Positions 12,801-26,367 of a DNA stretch of 64,000 nt are shown piece by piece (position 1 is the first letter of the stretch; the number at the start of each line of letters is the position of its first letter). The notes beneath the pieces are model-generated. The model saw only the letters and a program-made list of their open reading frames with translations, had not been told where the DNA came from and ran no database searches. The stretch comes from Halichondria panicea. Its lineage: Eukaryota; Porifera; Demospongiae; Suberitida; Halichondriidae. The position numbers and the translations under genes were made by a program. The stretch covers positions 4,145,803 to 4,209,802 of the forward strand of contig NC_087380.1 in assembly GCF_963675165.1 (NCBI RefSeq). Direction: 5' to 3'.

Positions 12801-15800
12801 ACCAGAAGAGCTGGGCCCTGAAGCTTGCCCCAGGTTTCTGATAAGATACATTTTGCACCGTGAGTCCTTTTATCCAAAATAACATACATTTTAGTTGCCC
12901 CTGAGTCATCCGCATTCTGTAGCAGCTCTTTCAGGACTGTGATATCAAGAGGATAACCTTTTAAAATGTTTTGGATCCTGCGTGTAAGTTCCTCATGCTG
13001 ACCAAAAGGAGTGCCATTGAAATGTGTTTTGGCAGTTGTAGAAAATCTTTCAAGAACTTGTGTTCTAATAGGTACCACCCCGAATTTTGTAGCTACATCT
13101 CTTGCTAAATTCCCGTGCACATAAGTGTACTTAGTCTCCTTTGGGGCCCACTGTGCATCATTGAAGGACAATTCGCTAGCAGGATGCATGACGTAGTTCT
13201 CGTCAGGAAGCATGATTGATATATCCTTAGGAGCATCACTGCTTATAAGCAGGGAAAGCAGTTGATTGAACACATTCTGACATTCCTCACTGATTGGCTC
13301 ACTGCCAAATTGTTCCTTCATTTTAGCAAGAGCAATCTGAATATCTGACATAGTGAATTCCTCTTTTATATTCATATGCTTGGTGAGATATGTATGAAAT
13401 GAGAGGCTAGCCGGTAGAGGGTATAGATAGGGTCCATTCAAACTCCATTTTGTAGCAACAACACTAATGGTGATGAATTGTTCTCCCGTCCAAATGCATG
13501 CCAGTTCTCGTAAGCTCTGAACATCAGTGTTATCAGTGTTAGCCAGGATAGTATTAAAGAACTCATATATTTTGCGGCACATTTTATCTGTCAGTTGAAT
13601 TAGTTTCGTTGTACATTCTTGTAATGAAAACAGTTCAATCAATTTATTGAGCTGCAAGACAACCTCCTCAAAGGTTGGAGCACTTCTTATTCCTAGCAGC
13701 TGAATAGCATCTTCATCTATTGGTCCACATCCACCATCCTTTACGGAGGAATTGTTCACAAATATCGCTTGCGACCCTGACACCTCCACATTGATGTTAT
13801 CTGAGGGTGTAATAAACGGAATCATAAGATCTTCACCGCACATAAGTTGACGCTGTCCAGTCTCTTTCCATGGAAGAAAGTAGTCAGGTGGCTTAGTTAG
13901 CACAGGAAGAAAGGGGATCTTAGACAGACCAATGTCACCTTCTGTAGAAGCTGTACTTGCAGAAATGACTAAATAGGTTCTTGTCATTGCTCTCGTTGGA
14001 CTGCTCTGGTACAGTGTTGGCACAGAAGTTGCACGTTCCAAAAGCATGTTCCATGGGAGAATATTGTTAAGCATTCCGAGATTCTTTAGGCCTGCAGCAG
14101 ATAGTTCTCTCTGAACGAGCATATCCACAGGAAAAAGAGCATCAGATTCGTCAAATAGATCAGAAAACTTGGATTTTGGATCGATAATCTCATTGCACTT
14201 ACGCAAAATCTCTCCATGTGGGCAGCACGGAATCGATGGGAAAGTCTTAAAGAAATATCCTAAGTTACTACCACCTGGTCTATCAATGTTTGCCATGTAC
14301 TGCTCTAACATGTACTGGATGGCTTTATTCCTCTCAGTAAAGATGGATGCTAAACTGTCAATGCTTTGAAAGAAAAGGTCGATAAATTCTTTCTCACCCA
14401 CAGTGTAATCATCAAGATCGAAAAATATGTGATAGTTTTGCGGTAGATCCACTACAGGAACTTTTAGATGCTCAACAATTTTCAATACACACATAGGAGT
14501 AGATGAGTCTGTTGAAAGACAGAGAATTTTGGGTTCAAGGAATTTACTGTCAGTCAAATACAGCCATTGATTATCGCATGCAGAATAGAAGACTTGTTCC
14601 TCAGACATCAATGAGTAGAGTGTGTCAATCATATGCTCCCAAGGATTGCGCTGAGTTAGCATGTCTTTATCTGGCCATAAACAATGAAATACATATTCGG
14701 CTATATCTCCATTATTCATTAAGTCCTTCAGAGCTAGCAAATGTGCAAAGTAAGCTCTTGGAATTACCCCTTGCATTAGTGAAACATTCCAAGTGACTTC
14801 TCTGTCTGTAAGTGAGGTGGCTTCGTCTGAGGTCCAGATCCCCCTGCGATTATTGATCACAGCAAAGTTGCTACTTAAATGCACTGGTAGGCCAATCTTC
14901 TGAGAGAGGGGTAGGAAACAAAATATCTCTCCTCGGAATTTTGCATCTACACTGTAGCTACCAGGAGTGCCCAGTGGGCAGGAGACTGATGCAGTGAAGT
15001 ATTGTTGGGAGTAATCATCAGTCTCACTTTCTTGTGATACCAGCCAATGACAGCTGTTTGATTCATTAGAGAGAGAATCGAAGCAAGTTAGTTCTCTGAT
15101 CTCAGTACCAGCATGGAGTTGAATTGGTGCTTCAATACGCTCTCGAGTGATCTTCAACAAAATCTCTGGCGTGCTTTGTCCATGGCTGATCGTTTGGAAT
15201 GTAATAGTTCTCACGTGCTGTAGAAAAAGCAATAGAGTCGAGCTACTGTTCTTAATGGCAGATATTAGGTCCTGGACTATTAAATTTGAATAGCAGGTAG
15301 AACTAAGCTCACTAGGGTGTGTCCTGAATGGAAGTCTAAATATTGTCCCTTTGTAATCAGATCGATCAAATCCAAACAAGCCATCATAAGGTGAGAGCTG
15401 ACGCGAATTGGCAATGAACTTACTCGTGAAAAGAACTTTCTTGCCTGGCCGAGAAAAATTCTTTATATCTTTTCTTAGGTAGGATAGTGTTGGATCAAAG
15501 ATATATAGTTTGTCTCGACTAACAAATGACGGTACATCTGTCATGTGGTACACTGAGCAAAAACCGATTCCAAACTTGCCTATCTTTAACACTTTGTTGG
15601 CCTTGGTTGCTCCAGCTAGCTTTGTGATGTTAGTAAAATCATCTTCAGAAAAACACTTGTTGTTATGAACAATTAATGCAGGACCATGAGCTTCTGCCAT
15701 TCCTGAGAAAAAAAGTTTATTTGTTTCATGCTGCCTAGTGTCATAGCAAATGTTCACTTCCGTAGCCTCTGCATCATCAGCGTTCTGCAGTAGTTCCTTG

Positions 15801-18800
15801 ATAATAGTGAGTCCGTCTTTGTAGTCTCGGAGGATATTCTTCAATCGAGTGGTGAGTGGTTCGTGTTGACCAGCATCTTCAAATGCGTCCTCAGAAATAT
15901 CCAAAAACTCTGCCAATGGAACTGCACCAAGATTATGTGCCATGCTAGCAGAAATGTGGTTATGCACACATTGGTATGAGTCCTTTTCTTCTGACGATTG
16001 CAGGTAATCCTTGAGGAATTCATTGTCCGTGTACACAACCTCTGAAACTTGAACTAGCTGAGGCAATTTAGACTCCGTTTCTACTGGTACCAGAACATCT
16101 TCTGGCATGACTTCGTCAGGAACGTTACTATTTCCATCGTTTGTGAGCCAGTTTAGAATGTTCATGATCATACTCCAGGCATCTGATTGTTCAATAGCAT
16201 TAGCTTGTACATCGTCCTTGATCATTTTGAGAACGGAAACGATCTGGGCTTGACTAACAGTCTCTGCGACTCTAGAAGCTGAGCCAAAGAGTGTTGAGTA
16301 TTGAGACAGGATGTCGGGTAGAACGTAAATGTATGGCTCAAGGTCACGCTTGAAGGTGGAGTTTTGTTTTAAAGCTACTAAATCTGGTGCTATAAACTTC
16401 TTCTCTTTCTTGATATAAATCCACTCTGTAATTGAGTACAACGAAGCAAGATAGGAGACACCTCGACTATTCATGTAGTCATACACTTGAAGAACAAGCG
16501 AGTTCATAACATCTGCAGAGAGCTGATCCTTGTGCGAGAGTATCTCTTTATAGTGAGCGACCACGTTCTGTGAGAAATTGTTAGAGTCAGCTGGTAACAT
16601 ATTGGCAATTAGATCGGCAACTGCAGGGCACACAATGTAGACCTGTGAGCCCACTAGGCAGGGAATAGTGTTTTCCGTTGAAGGTGATAAAACCATCGAA
16701 TTGCTCAGAGAGATAAAATGTGAGTTGAGGCCGTGTCCTTTCCATGAAATCTCTTCAGGATAACCAGACGGCTTATCACTGAGAATTGGGAGCCAGCTCC
16801 AGCTAGTAGCTAGATAGTTGAGAGCAGTCGAGAAGGTATAGCTTTGATAATGATCATTAGCTACTACATACCTTCCGCCAGTTTGGTTATAAAAAGTAGG
16901 TGTGCTTATGTATTTAAGAACTGCCTTGGCCCGGCTCAGCTTTAAGCTGTCAACACGTTGTGGATTTGAGCTGAAAGAACAACTGACGGAGTAAATAATG
17001 TCAAGGACTTGTTGTGGGGTAACAGCAACACAGAGACCACATGTTCTTAAAGTTTGAACTCTTTCTTTCGTGTTGTAAGGAGCCTGAGGGAATACATCTT
17101 CTCCGCTATACAGAGCCAAAATATCAGCATCAAAAGGAGTGAATAGTTCAGAAGGACTCTTTCGTCCATTAGTTGTTTTGACGAATTGCAAGCTCTGCAG
17201 GTAACTGTCCATATTGTACTCTCTGGAGTTGAGGACTTGGAACATGTCCAATACTTCAGGCATTAATTTGTCGATGAGGTGGTCAGGGAAAGTCTTGTTT
17301 TTAAGGAGCGGAAACACATGATTGACAAGAAGTCTGAAATCAGATAGAAACGAGATACGTAGGGATGTCAATAGTTGCAGCTGATAGTAGTTTTCCCTGG
17401 ACAGAATAATTAGGTTTGAAGGCAGGTTTGCAACATTGAAAGCACATCTGTTAGGTTCTCCTATAACCTGTCTTGCTACTGATTTCGATTTTGTTGTGTT
17501 CACAGAAAAAAGTTTTTCTAATGAGTTTGAAGCAGATGAGAATATGCAAATGTTCTTTAAGACATTAGTTCTCATCATAGAAGGAGTATATGTGCTAGAT
17601 ACAAGAAACATTCTCATGCTATCAGCTTCCGGTGCTGTGAAGGCAACTCGATTGTAATTTGACGTTGATCCTATGGCATCCAACAAGTTGTTTGCGTCTA
17701 CCTGCTTTATGTACGATGAAAGTTGCTTGTGCTGTATATAGCTAAATTCACTTTGTAGGCAAACTCTGATGTTCATTTTGTAGATAGCAGAGAGCAAATC
17801 GCTAGAGCAAGACGAATACCTGCGGACATAAATCACATCCTGCACGCTGCTAAGGGGAGCAAGGCAAAAGCTTCTTGTTGAGCTGGAGGTTGAGATGTAG
17901 CAAGGAACTAGAATCTGCTTAGCAAAATGGCGTAGATTTTTCTCTTGCAGCCAATTCCAGAACGTCTGAAGCCAAGTGGAGGGAATCTGAGAGTGGGGCA
18001 TAGACACTAGACTGTTTCTGCTTGAGGGTAGAGCCTGGGAGAGGAGACTAGCAACATCTCTCTCAGTGAGGAGCCGGAGCTTTGTCTGTTGACTATCAGC
18101 CACAGAATATAGACCTTGTTGAAGCTTTGTATAATCTGATACGTCGACAAGTAAGTGGTCCAAGTTAGGGAGCAGGGATCGTGGATAATCATCTGAGCAA
18201 AGGAAAACTGTCTGTTGTTCGAAAGTCGTATCAAAGTTAGTGAAGCTACCATTTGCTAGGGGTAGAAGATTCAAACCTTGGAGATCGTTGTAGCAACTGT
18301 CGGAGAGGCAGTACGTCAACATCACCCTCTTGCCAATTGGGTCAATGTTAGAATAACTTTCAGAGTGAGTCCGAAGTTTGGAGCGAACTAACATGGGAGA
18401 TACCTTTGTGACACCAACTGTAGCGTGATACATGGCTCTCCATATGTTTGAAGGGACTTCGACTAGATACACAGAAGAATTGGTGAGAAATCGTTTCACA
18501 ATGGAGGGAAGACTGCTGTCTTCACTGATAAAGGTTGCTTGAGAGATGAGAATCCAGTTCCCAACAACTTCAATTGTGTTGATCTTCTCAGTCCAAACAA
18601 CTGCTTGCTGAAACACTTCACTGAACAAAGGATGGAGAATCTCAGAAAACTGGTTGTTTACAATATTCACATCAGGCCAGGCATTGTAGAACTGATCATG
18701 AGAAATGTACTTTTTAGCCTCTACTAGAAGCATAGCATAACAAGGTGGGAGGAGCTGACTAACAAGAATCTTGTTCCAATTTGCTGTAGGATCGTTTCTT

Positions 18801-21800
18801 CTCTCAATTCCCGGCCACTTTAGAGTACGTCGCTCGTCGTTCAGCCCAAATGTTCCATTGACATGAACCGGTAGTCCAGATGTAGCCTCCATTGGCATAG
18901 GAAGGAAACAAAATATTCGACCCCCAACAGAACTAGTACCTAGCTCCAAAACTGTGCCGACCCAAGGAAATGTACACTGTTTGGCTGCAGCTGCTTGTAC
19001 TGTAGAGTCCTCTGATCCGACACTGTTAGCTATCACCCAATTGCTCTGGCCAGCTTGGTTCTTCCTATGACTGTTGTCAGTCACAATTACAGAGAAGGTA
19101 GCTGTGAACGAAATTACACGGGAAATCGAGTATGGCTGTTCAGAATGAGCTTGCCGAAGTTGCTGCATGAACAATTTACGCTTGGAAGTAACTGATGCTA
19201 AACTAGCTGGACTTATTTCCACACAGAATGATATGCTGTGCTGACCACTCTGTGAGATGTGCACTACTTGGATCTTGCATACTGACTTCAAAAACAGAAG
19301 CAAATACTTGGCCTCCTCTCTAAGAGCATCGAGGAGTAGTTGTAGCTTTTGAGTGTTGTATATTTTGTCCGAGAGACTGGATGCTTTTGTGCGTAATGGC
19401 AGTCGGAAAATAGTTCGTTGATATTGGGCTGAATTTTTATCGAAACCGGCCAAGCCATGGAGTGAGGTAATAAAATCAGATGACTGGTCAATAAGGCTAG
19501 CCAAACTGAATGCCTGCCCAACTTCACCTTTCCAAACCTTTTCTTGAGGTTCAAAACAAGCTAAGCGATTTCCACTTACAATCATTGGGAGGTCTAAAAC
19601 AGAGAGAATTTTAGCATATATAAAATAAATTAAAATTATTACAGTCATTTAGTGTATACCAGATGCACACAACATGATGTAATTGCATGGTTATGAGAAT
19701 ATAGCCAAAATGCGCAGACCAAAATGCTCAAGAGCAAGTACCAAGATTAGTTCTTTTATACGAACGTAGCTAAAATAACTCATTTTGTCTTACCATGCAT
19801 GCATGAAAGCAAAATAGGCTGCATGGTTAAGGCACAAGTTGAAGCTTATAAATTATACTCCGACTAGAATGAAAAGTTAAAAGTTGCTCGGATTGGCCGG
19901 GGGAAACACCAAAATACGTGGAAACAAGAAATCCGGCGAGAGCATAACTCCAATCTGTCACAAGTCTATAATTCATGTACCGTCGTTTGAAATGATTTAG
20001 TATAATTTTTGGCTGGTAATTTTCCACATACTATTAATTTTAGTGGTTTTCTCGGCCATTCAATCCTAGTAATTGTTCACATTGCTGGCCTAAGACTATA
20101 AGGGTGATGTTCAATTCCTTACCCTACATACATACAGTCCATGCATGCATTTCGGGGGACAATGATTATTTTACAGTGCATTTCCATAAGGATTGTCTTG
20201 TGATGATGTTCCCTATAATTAATACAGTGTACATAATGTTGAGCACAGTTTATCCTGACATGGAAGTGATGATGTAGTGGAAGCTGGTATATGGACCTGG
20301 AACACATGCAGTCTATAATTCAGGGGCATAGGCAGGCGAGGTGGTTTGGGTGCTTGAGCACCCCCCGTGCCTGACTCTATAATTATTAAAGCTTACTTGA
20401 TGAAAGCACCGCGGGTGCTGATGCCTCGGTGGAGGTGCCAAAGCTACATCACATAAAACTACTAATAGCTAGCTTTTATCATAGAACTGTTCTATCCATG
20501 CTTTTATACACACATTTATCATGATGAACATTTTTGCATGCAATCACAGGGAAACTCAAATAGTGGGTAATGATCGACCATGATTGTTGTTAAAAACGAT
20601 CGATGCCAAAAGTTAAATTAATGGCTGCAAGTCAGCAGAGCCTTGTAGCTCTTTTCTCACTCTTGCAGCTACCAATAGCTAGCGTTATAGTGCAGAGCTA
20701 ACTACTAAGTAGAGTAGTAACACTCGATGAACAAGGTTTGCTACGGACTCTTCTGAAAAAGCTGCAATGGCATTCTAAGTAAGCAAAACTATAGGCATAA
20801 CACGAGAACGAAGTTTTATTTTGCAAATCCACAAATAGCATGCCAAGAAAACATGACTAGAAGCCTATAGAAACTCTTACTTGCACTTCATTGATCCTTG
20901 AGCAGCTGAAATAGTCTACACACACACACACAGACACACTACCGTATACCTCGCTTGCGCATGCGCACCGAGGCATAAAAATCCGGTTGAGCTCAGCACT
21001 CAAGATCTTGTTAGCTGCATACTGAAATAGCTATTCACCTAAGACATACTAGAGTTAGTAGCTGATCTATATACTACACGAGATAATCATTGCTCTCATT
21101 AATGAGCAAAACAATCAGCAGCTGCCAGTTCTATACTATCACACCTATATCTACTACCTGTGTATGGCTATTCATATTTTACAGCTTGTACGTAAACCAC
21201 TGGACAGTGCTTTGCTTAGCTACACCTCTGTACTCATGCGGTTGCGAACACTCAGCTCCACCCTCAGTTTTATCAAACTGCATGAGGGTACATGGAGCTG
21301 ATTATTTGGTGGGGTTGCAACCCCAGCCCTAGATCCACCCCTGCTATCAATTGGCTAAGGGCCATGCTGCATGGAATAATATTTTTGCATGTGCGCTGTT
21401 GAAAAAAATCATAAAAATGTGTGTGGTTAGCGTTGTAATTAAAAAAAGACGATATAATGCACATAATACTCATAATAGAGATAATTATATACTACTATAC
21501 CTATAGGCTTCCTTACATACAATGGTCACCGCTGTATGCTCTGCGTAGTTAAGGCCCGGGTCTGGCTGTAAATACCAAAATTTAACACTATGTTCATACT
21601 GCTGTATTATTTGCAATATACAGTGTATGCTGCATCAAAATGATCCAAAATGAAGCTCAATGTTTTCTTTTTCCAAAAAATTAATTAGCTTAATTCAATT
21701 ATGCTAATTAGCCCCAAAAATGGTGATGACGTCATGCCACTTTTAATAAGAAGAACTACAAATGCGGCCATGAAGATGCTAAGATCAAGCTTCAAAAACA

Positions 21801-24800
21801 AGGCTAGATGAACTTATCATTGCTAGGTACTAATATCCGGCGGGGGAAGAGTAGGAGTTACTGTATTCTTGAGATACACAGCATAGCCTACCTCTAGAGT
21901 GGCTGTCAGAGCTAAAGAAGCCAGTATAGCTAAGGCAGTTTTGCACATGTTGACTTCCCCTGCTGGAAATATAATCATGACAACCTACTCTATCTTTTGA
22001 GGGCCTAAACAACTAGTCTTACCTTGTACAAGTCCACCGCATTTGTTGCTAAAGATTCTGTACAATAGTTCCAGCAGCTAGCTAAGCAAGTACCTTGACT
22101 TCTTCTTGAAGCACGTGACATCAATTGCAATGAATAACATTAATAATGGTTATGAATCTCATTAACAATAATCTACATTAAATGTTGCTTATCAGTGCCT
22201 GACCCAGGCCTTAACTACACAGAGTGTAAAACGATCACAGTTCATTCCAAGACGACACTAATTTTTAAACTGGTTACAGTACAACCCCAATACACGTCAA
22301 GCCACGCCATTTACAACCAACCTAAAATGCATACAGCTACGTATCAATACCAAGGGTTGCACGTGTTATGGGGTCAACATCAAAATAGCGGTGTATCCTG
22401 AAAAAAAAATTTGAAAATATACCACTCTAAGCACCTTGGGTATTGTATTCTCTCAATTAAACGCACATGTACTTGTTTAGTTACGGTACGTTTAATCGAG
22501 CGTTTGCAACATCCTTTGAGTGCTTTTATTTATAGACATTACTCGAATAGTGGCGCATGCTCTACATTCATGTGCTGATTGCATGGAGCTAGCCCAAAAC
22601 AATTTGCCCTTTACCATGCATGCCAATTGGTAAGTTTATCTATCTGGTTAGATCTATATAGCCTTCCACGCTGAAGGTAGTGTGCTGAAAAGCACATCAG
22701 TAAGAGAGACGCCAGCTGTGCTGATAGAAAGCATGCACACGAATGGAACAGAAAGAAAAACGAATCTTTGAGTAATCATAATAATACGGAGGCCAATTTG
22801 AATACTAAGTTCACCTAATCGATCCTCAAAAGCTACCTGTTTTAATAAATGCGCATATTCGATAAGGCCAGAATAGATATTTGAGCTATCAAATGCACTG
22901 CACAATATTTTAATCGAGAAACTAAAGTACCTACATTTTGCAACGAGAACAAGTAGTTACAAACCAGTGGTTATGTGTAACACTTGACTATAACGAACTC
23001 ACCTGTGAGATGATAGACAGAGTTGAATCCAATCCCAAACCTTCCAACTTTGAAGGGGTCCTCCGCTTTGATACTCTGCTGCAAGCTCTGTATTCCTTCC
23101 CAGTCTTCTTCTGTAAAGCAGGCATCATTGGCAGCTACAAGAGCAGGGCCTTGGAATATGGCCAAGTCAGGATGAGGGAGGTTGGAAGTGCTATGCTGTC
23201 TTTCATCAACATAGAACCACACTGTTGTAGCTCCAGCATCATCGGCATTCTGGATCATCTCCTACACAAGCATGTTATGATCATTTCAAGGGTTATAATT
23301 ATACAAAGGGTTACTTTACATGGTGCTTCCACAAAACTTATAAGTTATAGGACTGGTACTTTCATTCCCAAATATAATCACCAAGCTTTACACGTACTCA
23401 ATTACGTACTACGAGACTGTACTGAACATACATTTTCCTTGTTTTGTTTCGCTCAAAAGGATTACTGGAGGAGCTTAATGGAAAAGTGGCATGAATACCA
23501 TCATTTGGACATCTGGTGGATACCAATGAACCACGTCTCAATGTCTTACAGTTGCCCACCAAAGTAGCAAGCTATATACTGCTAGGCTATGCTGAAGCGT
23601 TAGCTGCTTCTGCTAAATATCCCATATATAGCTTTCCAACCACGTGGGCACTTTTATGCGCATGTGCGAGGGCGTTTGCTATGAAATTGGCCAATATTCT
23701 CATACAGATAATTACGATAATAATCGACACTGCATGTATTAGTGTATACATGTATAGTAGCATCACAATTTGAGCAAGGAGGGGTGGATACGCATTGAGG
23801 TCAAAGTTTATAATGTTGCTATCTGTCAGTATACTACCTTCTATTCTGACATTGTGCCATGAAAATAGTTTTTTGAATGTCAGCAACCGTTCTATGTGTC
23901 GAAAAGGCGTCAACTAAGTCTATCAAAATGCCCCCCACAGAAAAATATTCAGAATGAAGCACAGCAAGTGCAACCATTAGTGTACAGGCTGACCCACATG
24001 CAAAAAGGCATTCGAGCTATCATGCACACATGTTATTATGCCTCGGTGCATGCGCAAGCGAGGTATACGGTAGTGTGTTTGTGTGTCTGTGTGTGTGTGT
24101 ATAGACTGCTATACACAGCTGCTCAAGGATTAATGAAGCTCAAGTAAGATAGTCATGTTTTCTTGGATTTTAATTCGTGGATTTGCAAAATAATGCTTTG
24201 TTCTCTGAGTTATGCCTAATTTTGTTTACTTGGAATGCCATTCCAGCCTTTTTAGAAGAGTGCATAGCAAAACTTGTCCATGGAGTGTTGCTACTCTACT
24301 CAGTACTTAGCTCTGCACTAGAACGCCATACTTGCCCGTGAATATCATTATGCATGATGCTTACAGTAACGTGCAGCTAGCTAAAGTATTGTTGTGTTTG
24401 CGGTCACCCCAATCATGTTCACAACTACTCAAGCCTAACCACTCGCTGACTCAGCTAAACGAGCTTCTACATTGGATTTTGGACCAAGCGTTCAGATTAA
24501 CGAACGGCTGTTCTTGAGGCTAGTGCGGCCATTCGTTTTAGACTTGGACTTTTAGTCGATCGTTTTTAACAACAATCATAGTTAATCATTACCCACTCCT
24601 TGGGTTTCTCTGCATGCAAAATTATAACTTCTGTTGCCACTGTGCACTAAATAAAAGTAAAAACTTTCACCTTTACTTGAATGGTGAATTAGTTTTAACT
24701 TCTTTTGTGCACTAATAACTTTTACCCTTTTGATTTAGAAAATAAGTTAACTTTTATACGAGTCATCAGCACCCGCAGTGCTTTCATTGCCAGCAGTTTT

Positions 24801-24923
24801 TACCTTGAAAATTTGTCCGTCAGGGTACCTCTCTAGGATGCCTTTTATAGTAACAGACAGGGGAGGCCTTCTCAGTCCAAACTGCTCGGACTTAGCCTCG
24901 GACTTAGCCTCTGACTTAGCCAT
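6854..24923 (-). CDS. SACS: sacsin, three exons, 4372 aa, giant last exon
   Basis: Exons on the minus strand are 24923-24804, 23261-23003 and 19593-6854 (120, 259 and 12,740 bp). Splice sites are canonical and phases join to 4372 codons plus stop. Sacsin is a giant co-chaperone linked to Hsp70, intermediate filaments and mitochondria. Three sacsin repeats with Hsp90-like ATPase folds are visible: [14 protein letters not shown] near residue 41 with [14 protein letters not shown] near 113; [13 protein letters not shown] near 1397; [13 protein letters not shown] near 2353. A J-domain with KWHPDKN lies near 4126, and a HEPN domain spans about 4235-4372. The order equals that of human sacsin (4579 aa), but the N-terminal ubiquitin-like domain is missing because exon 1 starts just before the first repeat. 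The ATG at 19648 is intronic: a ttttag acceptor follows it. Intron 2 joins VYHLT to DLPM exactly as in repeats two and three. Confidence 0.95.
19850..20090. repeat. diverged copy of the foldback element seen at 61225-61633
   Basis: The left end reads GATTGGCCGGGGGAAACACC and then CAATCTGTCACA; the right end reads CAATCCTAGTAATTGTTCAC. Both match the termini of the intact copy at the far end of the window. The centre is shortened. Confidence 0.55.
20400..20977 (-). repeat. CCTCGGTG-family non-autonomous element, copy A
   Basis: An interspersed element of about 550 bp, here in minus orientation. Read on the minus strand it begins TATGCCTCGGTGCGCATGCG, then CGAGGTATACGGTAG with a GT microsatellite, then a conserved body (CTCAAGGATCAATGAAG, TCTAGTCATGTTTTCTTGG, ACTTGGAATGCCATT, AGCTCTGCACTA). 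It ends CACCGAGGCATCAGCACCCG and a small CACCCGCGGTG hairpin followed by TTTCA. The outer GCCTCGGTG and CACCGAGGC are inverted. Other copies: 24036-24789, 52672-53219, 55130-55792; tail only at 60832-60969. Confidence 0.75.
23262..24803. other. sacsin intron 1
   Basis: Its distal half is repeat copy B (listed separately). The proximal half (23262-24035) contains open stretches on both strands, for example a minus reading around 23570-23400 with [10 protein letters not shown], but none has paired splice sites in the phase needed to join sacsin exons 1 and 2, which fit each other directly (phase 0). Confidence 0.5.
24036..24789 (+). repeat. CCTCGGTG-family element, copy B, abutting the sacsin exon 1 donor
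   Basis: Head TATGCCTCGGTGCATGCGCA, GT microsatellite and the body all match copy A. The tail (CATCAGCACCCGCAGTGCTT, then TCATTG) ends about 12 bp from the splice donor of sacsin exon 1 (donor GT at 24803-24802 on the minus strand). The region near 24640-24750 diverges from the other copies. Confidence 0.7.
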
Positions 24924-25257
24924 CTTGAAGTGTGCTTTATGGAGGATACGTATGTATAGAATAATACATAATACTTAAGCACTGTGATTCCTTATACGGG
25001 AAATGCTCATAGTAAAACAGACCACAGTTTGTACATAAAATCCATATAAGCCGGGAACGCATAACGCTCTACGCTTTTACTGACATAAATTACAGTTATG
25101 AGCAGTGTGCACAAGATAGAATGATGTAAGTGTATACACTACATAACTACATGCAGCCTTCAGAACAAAATGCCGTATTCTAGACCACACCCACCCAACA
25201 CACATGCACACACATGCACACACACACACACACAGCCGCCAACTCACACACACACGC

Positions 25258-25367
25258 AGATGTTTGAGGATGCGATGAAGTTAAAACAGGCTGAAAAGCA
25301 TGCTCTTGAGAAGCAAGTGAGGACACTACAGCAGCGTCTACTTGAGGATACAGATGAGCATGCATGA
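25258..25367 (+). pseudogene. orphan terminal coiled-coil exon
   Basis: After a CA-rich tract and a cacgcag acceptor, the sequence reads ATG-FEDAMKLKQAEKHALEKQ, continues as a charged heptad-like helix (VRTLQQRLLEDTDEH) and stops at 25365-25367. It looks like the last exon of a coiled-coil protein. No upstream plus-strand exon is found in the nearby sequence, and the next gene upstream lies on the other strand, so it may be a duplicated or stranded exon. The parent family is unknown. Confidence 0.35.
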
Positions 25368-26367
25368 CTATTGTGCATATTAATTTTGTCTGCATGCATG
25401 TGACTGCCTACTATACTCATACACAAGGAATGTACAGCTAAATAGATACATTTTGAGCCCGAGGGAAAGAGATTTCTGAGCCTTTCTTGGTGCTTCCAGG
25501 GCGGATATATTACAGTTATACAATGAAAAAACAACTCATAATATTGAGGAAAATTCACCCCGCCTCTATTTGGTTCACAAAAGTAGATCTAATAATAATA
25601 TCCTGTCAACAATACTATATGAAAGACTCACCTGAAAGCGACGCATTGCCAGCTTCACCCTTCAGGCCCTACAGTATTTATATTGAGAGTTACTACATTC
25701 AGTCATAAAAATGTATGTAGACACTTGAAGCCATGCAGTGTATTGTATAAGCTAGAAACATGCAGACAATAATTATGGACAGAGCAATAATGTTGCATTA
25801 CATAATCAAGCTATATCAGTCTATATACATGAGTTATACTCCACTGGCATAATAACCTTATCTTAAATCAAGGGCGTATAAAAGAGAGAGGGCATGCAAC
25901 AGCTTAATTGCGAGCAAAAACTAAAGTGGCGGTGGAAAACACTAGACTTTTGTGTACAGTACGTATATACTATTCATGTATCCGGTCTGTGGTTTTGGTT
26001 TCTGCTCGCACGTAAAGGGTTGATAGTCAGTTGCATGCCCTCTTTCTTTTTATATGCCCTTGCTAACGTATAATGACCGTTCCCCAAAGGTTCAATGAAG
26101 AATGTTGGGTGTGGGATTATACATGTACCGGTACATATGGTATTTTTATATAAGAACGTACAGAGAGAATTCACTATACGTACGTTTGTAAGTTAGTTTA
26201 TGAGTCGTAGTAGTTAACACTATCATTGCTATACCTGCTACATCGAGACTAGCCTCGAGACCAGGCCGATTAAAATACGGCCTGGTATTGCATGTGTAAT
26301 TAATCATAGGCGTGGTCCATACACGCCCATGTACTATCTACTATGTATATGAAGCTTTGTAGCCTAG

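Larger units (their letters stand above)
19594..23002. other. sacsin intron 2, repeat-filled
   Basis: Besides the two repeats listed separately, it holds AT-rich spacer, a CA-rich tract near 20918 and several TA/CATG-rich stretches. A minus-strand segment near 22907-22843 has a good acceptor (ttgtgcag) and a possible donor (CAG|gtagct) around an open stretch reading [20 protein letters not shown]. It is not in phase with the flanking sacsin exons in any way needed by the family, so I treat it as an unproven cryptic exon. Confidence 0.45.

Noticed and set aside
7436..18727. Numerous plus-strand ORFs of 60-180 codons within the sacsin exon
   Set aside because: They lie antisense to a continuous conserved coding exon and show no domain of their own.
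19594..19648. ATG at 19648 as the start of the sacsin protein
   Set aside because: The first 18 codons are an intron tail ending in a ttttag acceptor; upstream exons in the right phases supply the missing part of the first ATPase repeat.
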